From NCBI RefSeq assembly GCF_002879885.1, contig NZ_PNYA01000002.1, positions 310,001 to 374,000 on the forward strand: a DNA stretch of 64,000 nt. Direction: 5' to 3'. The notes under the pieces are model-generated. The model did no database searches. It saw nothing but the letters and a program-made list of their open reading frames with translations, and was not told the origin of the DNA. The stretch comes from Trinickia dabaoshanensis (GTDB lineage: Bacteria > Pseudomonadota > Gammaproteobacteria > Burkholderiales > Burkholderiaceae). Below are positions 46,976 to 57,895 of the stretch, piece by piece. The stretch's first letter is position 1, and each line of letters starts with the position of its first letter. Both the position numbers and the translations under genes were made by a program.

Positions 46976-48208
46976 TTAAAAATTGCCCAAGAACCAGTCC
47001 TTCATTCGCGAGAAGACCTGCCCCATCGAGCCGGCCTGCACCGCAACCTTGCGCCCGCGCATGCGCTGCGACGAGCCTTCCACGAGCAAGCCCATCGCCG
47101 TCGAATAGCGCGGATTGCGCACGACGTCGGCGAGACCGCCCGCATATTCCGGCACGCCGATGCGCACCGGCTTCAGAAAAATGTCTTCGCCGAGTTCGAC
47201 CATGCCCGGCATCATCGAAGCACCGCCCGTCAGAACGATGCCGGAGCTCAAGAGTTCCTCGTAGCCCGACTCGCGCACGACTTGATGCACGAGCGAGAAA
47301 AGCTCCTCGACGCGCGGCTCGATCACCGCCGCGAGCGCCTGGCGCGAAAGCGTGCGAGGACCGCGTTCGCCAAGGCCCGGCACCTCGATCATCTCGTCGG
47401 GATCGGCCAGCGCCTGCTTGGCGATGCCGTAGCTCACCTTGATGTCCTCGGCATCGGGCGTCGGCGTGCGCAACGCCATCGCGATATCGCTCGTGATCTG
47501 GTCGCCCGCGATCGGAATCACGGCGGTATGCCGGATCGCGCCCTCGCTGAAGATCGCGATATCGGTCGTGCCGCCGCCGATATCGACGAGCACGACGCCC
47601 AACTCTTTTTCGTCCTCGGTCAACACGGCCAGCGACGAAGCGAGCGGCTGCAAGATCAGATCGTTGACCTCGAGCCCGCAGCGGCGCACGCACTTGACGA
47701 TGTTCTGCGCGGCCGACACGGCCCCCGTCACGATGTGCACCTTCACTTCGAGGCGAATGCCGCTCATCCCGATCGGCTCGCGCACATCTTCCTGTCCGTC
47801 GATGATGAATTCCTGGGTGAGGATGTGCAGCACCTGCTGATCGGTCGGGATGTTGATCGCCTTGGCGGTCTCGATCACGCGCGCGACGTCGGCCTGCGTC
47901 ACCTCTTTGTCCTTGATCGCCACCATGCCGCTCGAATTGAAGCTGCGGATGTGGCTGCCTGCGATCCCGGTGAAGACGTTCGTGATCTTGCAGTCGGCCA
48001 TCAACTCGGCTTCCTCGAGCGCGCGCTGAATAGACTGCACCGTGGCCTCGATGTTCACCACGACGCCCTTTTTCAGACCCTTCGATTCGCTTTGCCCGAG
48101 CCCGATCACCTCGTAGTGGCCTTCGCCGCGCAACTCGGCGACAACCGCGACGACCTTGGCCGTGCCGATGTCCAGGGCAACCAGCAAATCCTTGTAGTCT
48201 TTACTCAT
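46976..48208 (-). CDS. ftsA: cell division protein FtsA
   Basis: Actin-like (ASKHA) membrane tether of FtsZ, 410 residues. The phosphate loops are LLVALDIGTAKV (near the start) and VLVDIGGGTTDIAIF; the adenosine motif is SSGIVLTGGASMMPGM. The 1C domain sits between them. The C-terminal amphipathic helix that binds the membrane is MGQVFSRMKDWFLGNF. It lies 20 nt behind ftsQ. Confidence 0.97.
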   Translation of the reverse strand: MSKDYKDLLVALDIGTAKVVAVVAELRGEGHYEVIGLGQSESKGLKKGVVVNIEATVQSIQRALEEAELMADCKITNVFTGIAGSHIRSFNSSGMVAIKDKEVTQADVARVIETAKAINIPTDQQVLHILTQEFIIDGQEDVREPIGMSGIRLEVKVHIVTGAVSAAQNIVKCVRRCGLEVNDLILQPLASSLAVLTEDEKELGVVLVDIGGGTTDIAIFSEGAIRHTAVIPIAGDQITSDIAMALRTPTPDAEDIKVSYGIAKQALADPDEMIEVPGLGERGPRTLSRQALAAVIEPRVEELFSLVHQVVRESGYEELLSSGIVLTGGASMMPGMVELGEDIFLKPVRIGVPEYAGGLADVVRNPRYSTAMGLLVEGSSQRMRGRKVAVQAGSMGQVFSRMKDWFLGNF

Positions 48209-48228
48209 AGCGTGCTCATTGCGTGTGA

Positions 48229-48990
48229 TTACTTCGCCGCGGGTTTGCCCGCGGTCGCATTGCCGATGAAGCGCATCCCCGCGGCGCGAATCGCAAAGCC
48301 GTTCGGATAACGCAAGTCAGCGTATTCGATGTCGTTGCCCCAGCGAGCCGTGACCGCGCTCCAAGCCGCGCTCAACCGATGACTGCGCTCGGCGAGCGTT
48401 TGCGGATTGCGTTCCCGGCCGTACTCGATCTGCGTGCCGTTCGAAAGCTTCACCGTCCACGCGTAGCGCGGCGACAGCGTCACTTCCTCGGGCGTCGCCC
48501 CGAGCGGCGCGAGCCACTTCTTGAAATCGAAGTAGCGCGCGACGACTTCCTTTTCCGTCCCGTTCGGTCCGTCGAACGCGGGCAGATCTTCGTCGAGCTC
48601 GCCTTGATTCGCCGTGAACAGCTCGCCGTCGACGCTCACGAGCTGATCGCTGCCCCACGTGGCGAGCGGTTTGTACTCTTCGAGCGTCACCGCGAGCGCG
48701 TTCGGCCAAACGCGCCGGACGCTCGCGCGGCGCACCCACGGCATTTGCTCGAACGCCGCCCGTGCGTTGTCCAAATCGACCGTGAAGAAGTTGCCCTTCA
48801 GATGGCCCACCACGCCGGCACGCACGGTCGGCGCGTTGATGTGCTCGGTGTCTCCGCCGATCGCGATCGTATGCAGCGTGAACGCGGGGCGCTGCATCAG
48901 CCAGTACGCGCCCGCCGCCAATAGCACCAGCGCCCACAGCGCATAGAGCGCGTTGGCTGCGAGGTTCAGTTGGCGTACGTTGTTCCACAT
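48229..48990 (-). CDS. ftsQ: cell division protein FtsQ
   Basis: Bitopic divisome protein, 253 residues, recruiting FtsB/FtsL. A short cytoplasmic N-terminus is followed by a transmembrane helix at about 14-31 (LYALWALVLLAAGAYWLM), then a periplasmic POTRA domain (FTLHTIAIGGDTEHINAPTV) and the beta domain (WVRRASVRRVWPNALAVTLE). It lies 9 nt behind ddl. Confidence 0.95.
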   Translation of the reverse strand: MWNNVRQLNLAANALYALWALVLLAAGAYWLMQRPAFTLHTIAIGGDTEHINAPTVRAGVVGHLKGNFFTVDLDNARAAFEQMPWVRRASVRRVWPNALAVTLEEYKPLATWGSDQLVSVDGELFTANQGELDEDLPAFDGPNGTEKEVVARYFDFKKWLAPLGATPEEVTLSPRYAWTVKLSNGTQIEYGRERNPQTLAERSHRLSAAWSAVTARWGNDIEYADLRYPNGFAIRAAGMRFIGNATAGKPAAK

Positions 48991-48999
48991 GGCCGGCGA

Positions 49000-49941
49000 T
49001 CAATCCTTTAGCGTCAACGCGAGCACGCCGACGACGAGTTCTTGATAGCCGATGCCGACCGCGCGCGCCGCCTTCGGCGGCAGCGAGTGGTCGGTCATGC
49101 CCGGCGCCGTGTTCACCTCGAGGAAATAGGCGTTGCCGTTCGCGTCGAGCATGAAATCGGCGCGGCCCCAGTCGGTGCAGCCGAGGACTTCGAACGCACG
49201 GCGCGATAGCGCCTTCAAACGCGTCTCTTCCTCGGCGGGCAGCCCGCACGGAATCAAGTACTGCGTGTCGTCGGCGATGTATTTCGCGTGATAGTCGTAG
49301 AACTCGCCGGCCGGCACGATCTTGATGATCGGCAAGTCGAGATCGCCCGCGATGCACGCGGTGTACTCGCCCCCACCCTCGATGCTCTTTTCGACGACGA
49401 CGATCTTGTCGAACTTGGCCGCTTCCTCGAGTGCGGCCGGCAGCGCGTCGGCGCCCTTCACCTTCGTCACCGCGACGCTCGAGCCCTCGCTCGCGGGCTT
49501 CACGAACAGCGGCAGGCCGAGTTTCGCGACGATCTGCGCGGCGCGCGCGGCGTAGTCGTCGCCGCGCATCACGGCCTCGAACGGCGGCGTCGGCACACCG
49601 AGCTGCTGCCACACGAGCTTCGTGCGGAACTTGTCGAGGCCGAGCGCGGAGCCGAGCACACCCGGGCCCGTATAACGGATACCGTAGAAGTCGAGCGCGC
49701 CCTGGATTTGACCGTTCTCGCCATAGCCGCCGTGCAGCGCGATGAACGCACGCGCGAAGCCTTCATCCTTGAGCGCGGACAGCGGCCGCTCCGACGGATC
49801 GAACGGATGCGCGTCGATACCGGCGTCGCGCAGCGCCTTGAGCACGAGCGAGCCCGATTTGAGCGACACCTCGCGCTCGGCGGATTCGCCACCGAGCAAT
49901 ACGGCCACTTTGCCGAAACGTTTCGGATCGATGCTACTCAT
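49000..49941 (-). CDS. ddl: D-alanine--D-alanine ligase
   Basis: ATP-grasp ligase (313 residues, DdlB size) making the D-Ala-D-Ala used by Mur[21 protein letters not shown] is the N-terminal motif, [19 protein letters not shown] binds substrate, and the metal site is in [18 protein letters not shown]. It overlaps the murC stop by 8 nt. Usually called DdlB in the dcw cluster. Confidence 0.97.
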   Translation of the reverse strand: MSSIDPKRFGKVAVLLGGESAEREVSLKSGSLVLKALRDAGIDAHPFDPSERPLSALKDEGFARAFIALHGGYGENGQIQGALDFYGIRYTGPGVLGSALGLDKFRTKLVWQQLGVPTPPFEAVMRGDDYAARAAQIVAKLGLPLFVKPASEGSSVAVTKVKGADALPAALEEAAKFDKIVVVEKSIEGGGEYTACIAGDLDLPIIKIVPAGEFYDYHAKYIADDTQYLIPCGLPAEEETRLKALSRRAFEVLGCTDWGRADFMLDANGNAYFLEVNTAPGMTDHSLPPKAARAVGIGYQELVVGVLALTLKD

Positions 49942-51334
49942 CTCTAACCTTTAGTTCTTGAGCGAGGCGGCCCGGCACCGTGCCGATCGAACCCGCGCCC
50001 ATCGTGATCACCACATCGCCGTCGCGCACGAGCGTCGACAGCGCTTGCGGCACGTCGTCGACCGTGGCGACGAATGCCGGATCCACTTTGCCCGCCGCGC
50101 GAACCGCACGCGCGAGCGCTTGACCGTCGGCCGACACGATCGGCGCTTCGCCGGCCGCATAGACTTCCGTCAGCACGAGCGCATCGACGCTCGAGAGCAC
50201 GCCGACGAAATCCTCGAAGCAATCGCGCGTGCGCGTAAAACGATGCGGCTGGAACGCCAGCACCAGCCGCTGGCCCGGGAACGCGCCACGCGCCGCGGCG
50301 ATCGTGGCCGCCATCTCCACCGGGTGATGACCGTAATCGTCGATCAGCGTATAGGTGCCACCCTCGGCCACGCGCATTTCGCCATAGCGCTGAAAACGGC
50401 GTCCAACGCCCGTGAATTCCGCCAGCGCCCGCTGAATATCGGCATCGGCGATCTCGAGCTCCGTGGCGATCGCGATCGCGGCCAGCGCGTTTTGCACGTT
50501 GTGCGTGCCCGGCATGTTCAGTACGACCTCGAGCGGCGCCGCGCCTTCGCGTACCGCCGTGAAATGCATCTTGCCCTCGCGCGCGAAAACGTTGATCGCG
50601 CGCACCTGCGCATCGGGCGCGAAGCCGTAGCGAATCACCGGCTTCGAGACGAACGGAAGAATTTCACGCACGTTCGTGCAATCGACGCAGAGCACCGCAA
50701 TGCCGTAGAACGGTAACCGGTGCGTGAACTCGATGAACGCCTGCTTGAGCCGGGCGAAGTCGTGCCCGTACGTGTCCATGTGATCTTCGTCGATGTTCGT
50801 GACGACTTCGATCACGGGCAACAAATTCAAGAACGATGCATCGGACTCGTCCGCCTCGGCCACGATGAAATCGCCGGTGCCAAGGCGCGCATTGACACCC
50901 GCGCTCGTGAGACGGCCGCCGATGACGAAGGTCGGGTCGAGCCCGCCCGCCGCGAGCACGCTCGCGACGAGGCTCGTCGTCGTGGTTTTGCCGTGCGTCC
51001 CGGCGATCGCGATGCCCTGCTTCAGGCGCATGAGTTCCGCGAGCATCACGGCACGCGGCACGATCGGCACGCGCTTGCGGCGCGCGGCCAATACCTCAGG
51101 GTTGTCGCTGCGCACGGCCGTGGAGACGACGACGGCGTCCGCGTCGCCGATATGCTCGGCGGCGTGGCCGATCTCGATGCGGGCGCCGAGCGAGGCGAGC
51201 CGGTCGGTCGAGGCGCTCCGGGCGAGATCCGATCCGCTCACGCGATAGCCGAGCGTGACGAGCACCTCCGCGATGCCGCACATGCCGGCACCGCCGATGC
51301 CGACGAAGTGAATATGTTTGACGATGTGTTTCAT
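49934..51334 (-). CDS. murC: UDP-N-acetylmuramate--L-alanine ligase
   Basis: First peptide ligase of peptidoglycan precursor synthesis, adding L-Ala to UDP-MurNAc; 466 residues. The N-terminal Rossmann motif is [17 protein letters not shown] and the ATP loop is [34 protein letters not shown] marks the C-terminal domain. The ATG at 51334 overlaps the murG stop (ATGA). It is the biosynthetic counterpart of the recycling ligase Mpl at 2.3-3.7 kb. Confidence 0.97.
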   Translation of the reverse strand: MKHIVKHIHFVGIGGAGMCGIAEVLVTLGYRVSGSDLARSASTDRLASLGARIEIGHAAEHIGDADAVVVSTAVRSDNPEVLAARRKRVPIVPRAVMLAELMRLKQGIAIAGTHGKTTTTSLVASVLAAGGLDPTFVIGGRLTSAGVNARLGTGDFIVAEADESDASFLNLLPVIEVVTNIDEDHMDTYGHDFARLKQAFIEFTHRLPFYGIAVLCVDCTNVREILPFVSKPVIRYGFAPDAQVRAINVFAREGKMHFTAVREGAAPLEVVLNMPGTHNVQNALAAIAIATELEIADADIQRALAEFTGVGRRFQRYGEMRVAEGGTYTLIDDYGHHPVEMAATIAAARGAFPGQRLVLAFQPHRFTRTRDCFEDFVGVLSSVDALVLTEVYAAGEAPIVSADGQALARAVRAAGKVDPAFVATVDDVPQALSTLVRDGDVVITMGAGSIGTVPGRLAQELKVRDE

Positions 51335-52437
51335 GACTTTCCTTCTTGGCGCGCGAGCGCCACGGCCGCGCAAACCTGCGCGACACGATCGGTGGCTTCG
51401 GGCTTGGCCAGCAAGCGCGCGCGCTCGGCCATCTCGGCGAGCGTCTCGCGCGTCTGGCTGCGCAGCCAATCCGCAAGATTTTCCGGCGACAAATCGCGTT
51501 GCTGCACGAGCACGGCGGCGGTTTGCGATGCTAAAAATTGGGCGTTCGTGCTTTGGTGGTCATCCACCGCATACGGGAACGGCACGAACAGCGCGGCGAC
51601 GCCCACGGCCGCCACCTCCGCCACCGTCATCGCGCCGGAGCGGCAAATGACGAGGTCGGCTTCGCCGTACGCGGCCGCCATGTCGTCGATGAACGGCACG
51701 AGGCGCAGTGCCTCGCCGGGTTCGAAACCGGCTTGCGCGTAATTGGCCTGCAACGCGTCGATGTGCTTCGCGCCCGCTTGATGAATGACGTGCGGACGTT
51801 CGTTCGGCGCGAGCAGGGCCAGCGCGCGCGGCACACACTCGTTCAACGCCGCGGCCCCCAAGCTGCCGCCGACGACGAGCACGCGCAGCGGCCCCGTGCG
51901 GCTTGCATAGCGGGCCTTCGGCTCTTGCGCATGACACAGTTCGTCGCGCAGCGGATTGCCGGTCCATTCGGCGCCGGGCAACGTATCGGGAAACGCAACC
52001 AATACGCGGCGCGCCAGCTTGGCGAGCACCTTGTTCGCCAACCCCGCCACGGAGTTCTGTTCGTGCAGCACCAGGGCTCGTCCGGTCAGCGCCGTCATGA
52101 CCCCGGCCGGAAACGTAATGTAGCCGCCCATTCCGAGCACGACATCGGGTTGCACGCGTTTGAGCACGCGCGCGCTTTCCAAGCAGGCACGCAAGAGATT
52201 CAGCGGCAGCATGAGCTTCGTTTTGAGCCCTTTGCCGCGCAGCCCGCCGAAGCGAACGAATTCCATCGGCACGCCGTGTTTGGGTACGAGCGACGCTTCC
52301 ATGCCGGAAGGATTGCCGAGCCAAACGACGCGCCAGCCCCATGCGCGCATGCGATGCGCGACCGCCAGCCCCGGGAAGACGTGCCCGCCGGTTCCGCCGG
52401 CCATGACCAAGAGCGTGTGTTGCGGCGTGGCGCTCAT
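51331..52437 (-). CDS. murG: UDP-GlcNAc:lipid I N-acetylglucosaminyltransferase
   Basis: Peripheral membrane glycosyltransferase (GT28, 368 residues) converting lipid I to lipid II. The G-loops are [17 protein letters not shown] near the N-terminus and [15 protein letters not shown] in the C-terminal domain; [19 protein letters not shown] is the UDP-GlcNAc-binding segment. The start at 52437 overlaps the ftsW stop (ATGA). Confidence 0.97.
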   Translation of the reverse strand: MSATPQHTLLVMAGGTGGHVFPGLAVAHRMRAWGWRVVWLGNPSGMEASLVPKHGVPMEFVRFGGLRGKGLKTKLMLPLNLLRACLESARVLKRVQPDVVLGMGGYITFPAGVMTALTGRALVLHEQNSVAGLANKVLAKLARRVLVAFPDTLPGAEWTGNPLRDELCHAQEPKARYASRTGPLRVLVVGGSLGAAALNECVPRALALLAPNERPHVIHQAGAKHIDALQANYAQAGFEPGEALRLVPFIDDMAAAYGEADLVICRSGAMTVAEVAAVGVAALFVPFPYAVDDHQSTNAQFLASQTAAVLVQQRDLSPENLADWLRSQTRETLAEMAERARLLAKPEATDRVAQVCAAVALARQEGKS

Positions 52438-53717
52438 ACCTTTCCCCCACGCATCAACACACGGTTCTCGTAGTCCACCCGCATCAAGACCGCCAGCGCG
52501 ACACAGTTGAGCACGATCCCCGAGCCGCCGTAGCTCACGAGGGGCAGCGTGAGCCCCTTTGTCGGCAGCAAGCCGAGATTCACGCCCATGTTGATGAACG
52601 TTTGGGCGCCGAACCACAGGCCGATGCCCTTCGCCATGAGGCCGGCGAACGTTCGGTCGAGCGCGAGCGCCTGCCGGCCGATCTCGAACGCGCGGCGCAC
52701 GATCCAGTAAAACAGCAAGATGACGACCAGCACGCCGATAAAGCCGAACTCCTCGCCGATCACGGCAAGGATGAAGTCGGTGTGCGCTTCGGGCAGATAG
52801 TTGAGCTTTTCGACGCTGCCGCCGAGGCCGACGCCGAACCACTCGCCGCGGCCGAACGCGATCAGCGAGTGCGTCAATTGGTAGGCCTTGCCTTGCGCGT
52901 AGCGGTCGTCCCACGGATCGAGGTAAGCGAAAATCCGCTCGCGCCGCCAGGGAGAGGCCCACACCAGGATCGAAAACGTGCCCACCGCCGTGGCCACGAG
53001 GCCGCCGAACAGCTTGCCGTTCACCCCGCCGAGAAAGAGCACGCCCATCGCAATCGCCGCGACGACCATGAACGCGCCCATGTCGGGCTCGAGCAGCAAC
53101 AGCGCGCCGACGACGCCCACCGCGAAGCCCATCGGCAAAAAGCCCTTGGCGAAGCTATGCATGTGTTCTTGCTTGCGCACCGTGTAGTTCGCCGCATAAA
53201 TGGTGACGGCGAGCTTCATGATTTCCGAAGGCTGCATGTTCATGAGGCCGAGCGGAATCCATCGGCGCGCGCCGTTCACGCCTTTGCCGATGTGCGGAAT
53301 GAGCACGATCACGAGCGCGGCGAGCGCGAGCAGGAAAAGCTTGGGCGCGTACTTGTCCCAAACCGAGATCGGAATCTTGAACGTCACGATCGCGACCACC
53401 GAGGCGAGGGTCACCGAAATGACGTGGCGCATCAAGAATGCATAGGTGTGGTACGCGGCGTACTTCGGCGAATCCGGCATGGCGATCGAGGCCGAATAGA
53501 CCATCACTACGCCGAGCCCGAGCAAGGCAATCACGACCCACAGCAGCGCATGGTCGTAGTCGAGCATGCGCGAGCGCATCGGACGCATCCCGCTGACGGC
53601 GCTCGCGAGCCCGCCCATGCCGGACGAAGCGGCGCCCGCGATTTTCGCCGATTTAGCGCCGCCCGCCGCATCGCGCGACGGCGTCAGGTGGGAGCCGAAG
53701 CGATCGAGCCAACTCAT
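52434..53717 (-). CDS. ftsW: SEDS glycosyltransferase FtsW
   Basis: Septal peptidoglycan polymerase partner of FtsI, 427 residues with about ten transmembrane helices. It has a polar cytoplasmic N-terminus of about 50 residues. SEDS motifs include [39 protein letters not shown] and [20 protein letters not shown]. The ATG at 53717 overlaps the murD stop (ATGA). Confidence 0.97.
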   Translation of the reverse strand: MSWLDRFGSHLTPSRDAAGGAKSAKIAGAASSGMGGLASAVSGMRPMRSRMLDYDHALLWVVIALLGLGVVMVYSASIAMPDSPKYAAYHTYAFLMRHVISVTLASVVAIVTFKIPISVWDKYAPKLFLLALAALVIVLIPHIGKGVNGARRWIPLGLMNMQPSEIMKLAVTIYAANYTVRKQEHMHSFAKGFLPMGFAVGVVGALLLLEPDMGAFMVVAAIAMGVLFLGGVNGKLFGGLVATAVGTFSILVWASPWRRERIFAYLDPWDDRYAQGKAYQLTHSLIAFGRGEWFGVGLGGSVEKLNYLPEAHTDFILAVIGEEFGFIGVLVVILLFYWIVRRAFEIGRQALALDRTFAGLMAKGIGLWFGAQTFINMGVNLGLLPTKGLTLPLVSYGGSGIVLNCVALAVLMRVDYENRVLMRGGKV

Positions 53718-55237
53718 AGCATCGTCCCCCGCTGGGCCGCGATCTCCTCGACCGTGTCGCGGAACACGGCGGCGCGATGCGCGTAGTTGGTGAACATGTC
53801 GAGGCTCGCGCAGGCCGGCGAGAGCAGCACCGCGTCGCCCGGCTCGGCAAGTGCGGCCGCCGCTTGCGTCGCAGCCTCGAGCGTAGGATGGTCGGCCAGC
53901 ATGACGCCGGTCTCGGTGAGCGCTTCGCGCAGTTGCGGCGCATCGCGACCGATCAGCATCACCGCGCGGCACCACCGCGCCACAGGGCGTGCGAGCGGCG
54001 CGAAATCCTGTCCTTTACCGTCGCCGCCGGCAATCAGCACGACGCGCTGAGCCAGTCCGTCGAGCGCGGCAACGGTCGCGCCGACGTTCGTGCCCTTGCT
54101 GTCGTCGACGAAGTCGACACCGTCGATCGAGGCGATCAATTCCACACGATGCGGCTCGCCGCGATATTCACGTAATGCATGGAGCAGCGGCGCCGCCGGC
54201 AACCCGATCGCGCGTGCCAGCGCGAACGCCGCGAGCGCGTTGGCCGCGTTGTGCAGGCCGCGAACGCGCAGCGCGTCGGCCGGCATGAGGCGCGTCATCG
54301 CGAGGTCGGCGGGCACGGCCGCTTCTTGCTTGCGGCGGCGCGGGCTCGCCGTCTCGTCCGACGGCTCGCGCTCGCGCGCCTGCGCGAGCCAGTTGATGCC
54401 GTTCTCGAGCACGAGGCCGTAGTCGCCCAATCGCGTGGGCTCGTTCAGGCCGAAGGTGATGCACGTAGCCTGCCCCGACGCAACGGCGCCCGACGCGAAC
54501 GCCATCGTGCGCGCGTCGTCGCGATTGAGCACTCGCACCGTATTCGGCCCGAAGATGCGTCCTTTCGCGGCGGCATAGGCGTCGAGTCCGCCATGCCAGT
54601 CGAGATGATCTTGCGTGATGTTCAGCACGGTTGCCGCATCGGGGGCAAATGAATGCGCGGTTTCGAGCTGGAAGCTCGACAGCTCGAGCACCCACACGTC
54701 GGGCAACGCCGCCGTGTCGATCGCATCCATCAACCGATCGAGCAACGACGGGCTGATGTTGCCCGCGACGGCCACCTTCTTGCCTGCGCGTTCGCACAGT
54801 AGCCCGGTCATGCTCGTCGTGGTCGTCTTGCCGTTCGTTCCCGTGATCGCGACGACCTTCGGTGCGTAGCCGCTTTCGCCCAGATGCGCGAGGGCCTGCG
54901 CGAAAAATTCGAGCTCGCCCCATACCGGAATGCCGCGTTCGCGCGCGCTTGCGATGAGCGGTGCGAGGTCTTGCGCAAGCGGCGAGAGACCCGGGCTCAA
55001 TGCGACGAGTTCGATCCCGTCGTCGAGCAGCGCGGGCGAGAACGGACCACCGGCGAACTGCGCGTCGATGTCGTGCGTGGCGAGCGCCGGCAGATTCGGC
55101 GGCGCCTCGCGCGTATCGGCGATGCGCAAACGGCACCCCTGGCGCGAACACCAGCGCGCCATCGCAAGGCCCGACTCACCGAGCCCCAGCACGAGCACCA
55201 TCGGCCGTTGCCGATCACGAAACATCTCGCCGAACAT
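53714..55237 (-). CDS. murD: UDP-N-acetylmuramoyl-L-alanine--D-glutamate ligase
   Basis: Adds D-Glu to UDP-MurNAc-L-Ala; 507 residues, longer than E. coli MurD (438) through an insertion around 255-285 ([19 protein letters not shown]), a feature of Burkholderia relatives. The ATP loop is [15 protein letters not shown], with [10 protein letters not shown] and [15 protein letters not shown] as further Mur-ligase motifs and [15 protein letters not shown] near the C-terminus. It lies 39 nt behind mraY. Confidence 0.97.
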   Translation of the reverse strand: MFGEMFRDRQRPMVLVLGLGESGLAMARWCSRQGCRLRIADTREAPPNLPALATHDIDAQFAGGPFSPALLDDGIELVALSPGLSPLAQDLAPLIASARERGIPVWGELEFFAQALAHLGESGYAPKVVAITGTNGKTTTTSMTGLLCERAGKKVAVAGNISPSLLDRLMDAIDTAALPDVWVLELSSFQLETAHSFAPDAATVLNITQDHLDWHGGLDAYAAAKGRIFGPNTVRVLNRDDARTMAFASGAVASGQATCITFGLNEPTRLGDYGLVLENGINWLAQAREREPSDETASPRRRKQEAAVPADLAMTRLMPADALRVRGLHNAANALAAFALARAIGLPAAPLLHALREYRGEPHRVELIASIDGVDFVDDSKGTNVGATVAALDGLAQRVVLIAGGDGKGQDFAPLARPVARWCRAVMLIGRDAPQLREALTETGVMLADHPTLEAATQAAAALAEPGDAVLLSPACASLDMFTNYAHRAAVFRDTVEEIAAQRGTML

Positions 55238-55276
55238 CGCTAGCTTTTCCTTTTCCTTTGTGCGCGCCGCGCGTCG

Positions 55277-56446
55277 TTAGCGCAGCTTCAACGTCGATAG
55301 CCCGAACAGGCACAGCATCAACGTGATGATCCAAAAGCGGACGACGACTTGCGTCTCCTTCCAGCCCGACAACTCGAAATGGTGATGCAGCGGCGCCATC
55401 TTGAAGATGCGCCGCCCTTCGCCGTAGCGCTTCTTCGTGTACTTGAACCACACCACTTGCAGCATGACCGAGAGCGTTTCGGCCACGAAAATGCCGCCCA
55501 TGATGAACAGCACGATCTCTTGCCGCACGATCACGGCGATGGTGCCGAGCGCGCCGCCGAGCGCGAGGGCGCCGACGTCGCCCATGAACACCTGCGCGGG
55601 GTGCGTGTTGTACCAGAGGAACGCGAGCCCGGCCCCGCCCATCGCCGAGCAGAAGATCAGCAGTTCGCCCGCGCCGGGGATATGCGGAAACAGCAAGTAC
55701 TTCGAATACACCGAGCTACCCATCACATAGGCGAATACGCCGAGCGACGCGCCGACGAGCACGACGGGCATGATCACGAGGCCATCGAGACCGTCGGTCA
55801 GATTGACCGCGTTGCTCGCACCGACGATGACAAGATAAGTCAGCGCGATGAAGCCCCAAACGCCCAGCGGATAGCTGATCGACTTCAAGAACGGCAGCAT
55901 CAAATCGGCGCGCGCGGGCAGCCCCATCGACAAGCCGCTGCGCACCCAGGCCATGAACAGATCGAACACGCGCACGTTACTCGCCTCCGACACGCTGAAG
56001 GCGAGATAAACCGCGGCGAACAAGCCAATCACCGATTGCCAGAAATACTTCTCGCGCGACGACATGCCGCGCGGGTCCTTGTAGACGACTTTGCGATAAT
56101 CGTCGACCCAGCCGATCACGCCGAAGCCGAACGTCACGAGAATCACGATCCAAATGAAGCGATTGGTCAGATCGGCCCAGAGCAGCGTCGACACGGCGAT
56201 GCCGATCAGAATCAGCACGCCGCCCATCGTCGGCGTGCCCGATTTGACCAGGTGCGTCTTCGGCCCGTCGGTTCGCACCGCTTGCCCTACCTTCATCTCG
56301 GTCAGCTTGCGAATCACCCACGGCCCGCAGACGAGCCCGATCACGAGCGCGGTGATGGTGGCCATCACCGCGCGAAACGTCAGATAGCCGAATACGCGCA
56401 AAAAGCTTGCGTCGTTCTGCAGCCATTGCGCCAGCACCAGCAGCAT
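55277..56446 (-). CDS. mraY: phospho-N-acetylmuramoyl-pentapeptide transferase
   Basis: Ten-helix membrane enzyme (389 residues) that makes lipid I from UDP-MurNAc-pentapeptide and undecaprenyl phosphate. The DDYRK motif, [14 protein letters not shown], and the loop [15 protein letters not shown] with its His cluster are all intact. It lies 15 nt behind murF in the dcw order. Confidence 0.97.
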   Translation of the reverse strand: MLLVLAQWLQNDASFLRVFGYLTFRAVMATITALVIGLVCGPWVIRKLTEMKVGQAVRTDGPKTHLVKSGTPTMGGVLILIGIAVSTLLWADLTNRFIWIVILVTFGFGVIGWVDDYRKVVYKDPRGMSSREKYFWQSVIGLFAAVYLAFSVSEASNVRVFDLFMAWVRSGLSMGLPARADLMLPFLKSISYPLGVWGFIALTYLVIVGASNAVNLTDGLDGLVIMPVVLVGASLGVFAYVMGSSVYSKYLLFPHIPGAGELLIFCSAMGGAGLAFLWYNTHPAQVFMGDVGALALGGALGTIAVIVRQEIVLFIMGGIFVAETLSVMLQVVWFKYTKKRYGEGRRIFKMAPLHHHFELSGWKETQVVVRFWIITLMLCLFGLSTLKLR

Positions 56447-56461
56447 GCTTGTCCTTCTCTT

Positions 56462-57895
56462 TCAGTGCGTGCCGGGCGCGACGCCCGGCACGTTGGGTGA
56501 CGGTTGAACGGTGAGCGCCTCGACGACGCGTTCCATCCGCATAAAACGCGAGCCTTTCACGAGCAGGGTCGCGCTCGATCCAAAGCCCGCTTGCAGCAAG
56601 TACTCGACGAGTGCGGACACGTCGTCGAAATGGTGCGCGGCACCTTGCCCCGCACCGAACGCCGCGCACGAGTCGCGCGCCGCGTCGCCCAGTGCGACGA
56701 GCGCATCGATGCCGCGCTCGCGCGCATAAGCGCCGACTTCACGATGAAACTGCGGTCCGTTGTCGCCCACCTCACCCATGTCGCCCATGACGAGCACACG
56801 CGGTGCGGCAGCGGCGGCCAACACGTCGATGGCCGCGCGCATCGAATCGGGGTTCGCGTTGTACGTGTCGTCGATCACCGTCGCGTCCGCTAGCGGGCCC
56901 GCGATCGCACGCTTGGCTTGCAACCGGCCTTTGACCGGCGTGAACGCTTCGAGTCCACGCACGATCGCGTCGAGCGGCACGTTGGCGGCGACGGCCGCGG
57001 CCGTGGCTCCGAGCGCATTGCGCGCGTTGTGGTCGCCGAGCACCTGCAACGTCGCTTCGAACGGGCCGGCCGGCGTGCGCGCGCGCAAACGGTTGCCTTC
57101 GAGCACGCCTGTCACCGCGGCTGCGGCAGCAGCCCGGTTACCCGAAGCGTCTTCGAGCGCGAAGTCGACGATACGGTTCCCCGTCGCGGCGATGCGCCAG
57201 ATACCCGCGTAGGCGTCGTCGGCCGGAAAGACGGCAACGCCGTCCTTCGGCAGGGCGTGAATCACGCTTGCGTGTTCGAGCGCGACGGCCTCGACCGTCG
57301 CCATGAATTCTTGGTGTTCGCGCTGTGCGTTGTTCACGAGCGCGATCGTCGGCAACGCGATCTTCGCGAGCACATCGGTTTCGCCCGGGTGATTCATGCC
57401 CACTTCGATAACCGCGAGCCGGTGGGTCGCATTCAACCGCAGCAACGTCAGCGGCAATCCCACGTCGTTGTTGAAGTTGCCGGCCGTGGCGAGCCGCGCC
57501 GATTCGCCAACCGCCTCAGCGAAGATCGACGCGATCATCTCCTTGACCGTCGTCTTGCCGTTGCTGCCCGTCACGGCGACGAGCGGCAACGTGAAGCGGC
57601 TGCGCCAGCCGCGCGCCAGTTCGCCGAGCGCCACGCGCGTATCGGGCACGAGCAGCGCCGGCCCCTGCCAGTCGTGCGGCAGCCGTTGCGCGAGCACCGC
57701 GCTGGCGCCGCGCGTGCGAACGTCGGCCAAAAACTCGTGCGCATCGAAGCGCTCGCCTTTGAGCGCGACGAACAACTCGCCCGGGCCCGTCGTGCGGCTA
57801 TCGGTACCGACCCGCTCGACGGCGGTCGCCCGATCGCCATGGACGGTCGCGCCCGCGATCCATTGAGCGGCTTCGCCTAGCGTGAACATCGTCAT
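56462..57895 (-). CDS. murF: UDP-N-acetylmuramoyl-tripeptide--D-alanyl-D-alanine ligase
   Basis: Adds D-Ala-D-Ala from Ddl to complete the UDP-MurNAc-pentapeptide; 477 residues. It starts MTMFTLGEAAQWIAGATVHG; the ATP loop is VTGSNGKTTVKEMIASIF. VIEVGMNHPGETDVL and DDTYNANPDSMRAAIDVL are MurF signatures. The ATG at 57895 overlaps the murE stop (ATGA). The frame stays open far upstream inside murE, but that part is not coding in this frame. Confidence 0.97.
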   Translation of the reverse strand: MTMFTLGEAAQWIAGATVHGDRATAVERVGTDSRTTGPGELFVALKGERFDAHEFLADVRTRGASAVLAQRLPHDWQGPALLVPDTRVALGELARGWRSRFTLPLVAVTGSNGKTTVKEMIASIFAEAVGESARLATAGNFNNDVGLPLTLLRLNATHRLAVIEVGMNHPGETDVLAKIALPTIALVNNAQREHQEFMATVEAVALEHASVIHALPKDGVAVFPADDAYAGIWRIAATGNRIVDFALEDASGNRAAAAAAVTGVLEGNRLRARTPAGPFEATLQVLGDHNARNALGATAAAVAANVPLDAIVRGLEAFTPVKGRLQAKRAIAGPLADATVIDDTYNANPDSMRAAIDVLAAAAAPRVLVMGDMGEVGDNGPQFHREVGAYARERGIDALVALGDAARDSCAAFGAGQGAAHHFDDVSALVEYLLQAGFGSSATLLVKGSRFMRMERVVEALTVQPSPNVPGVAPGTH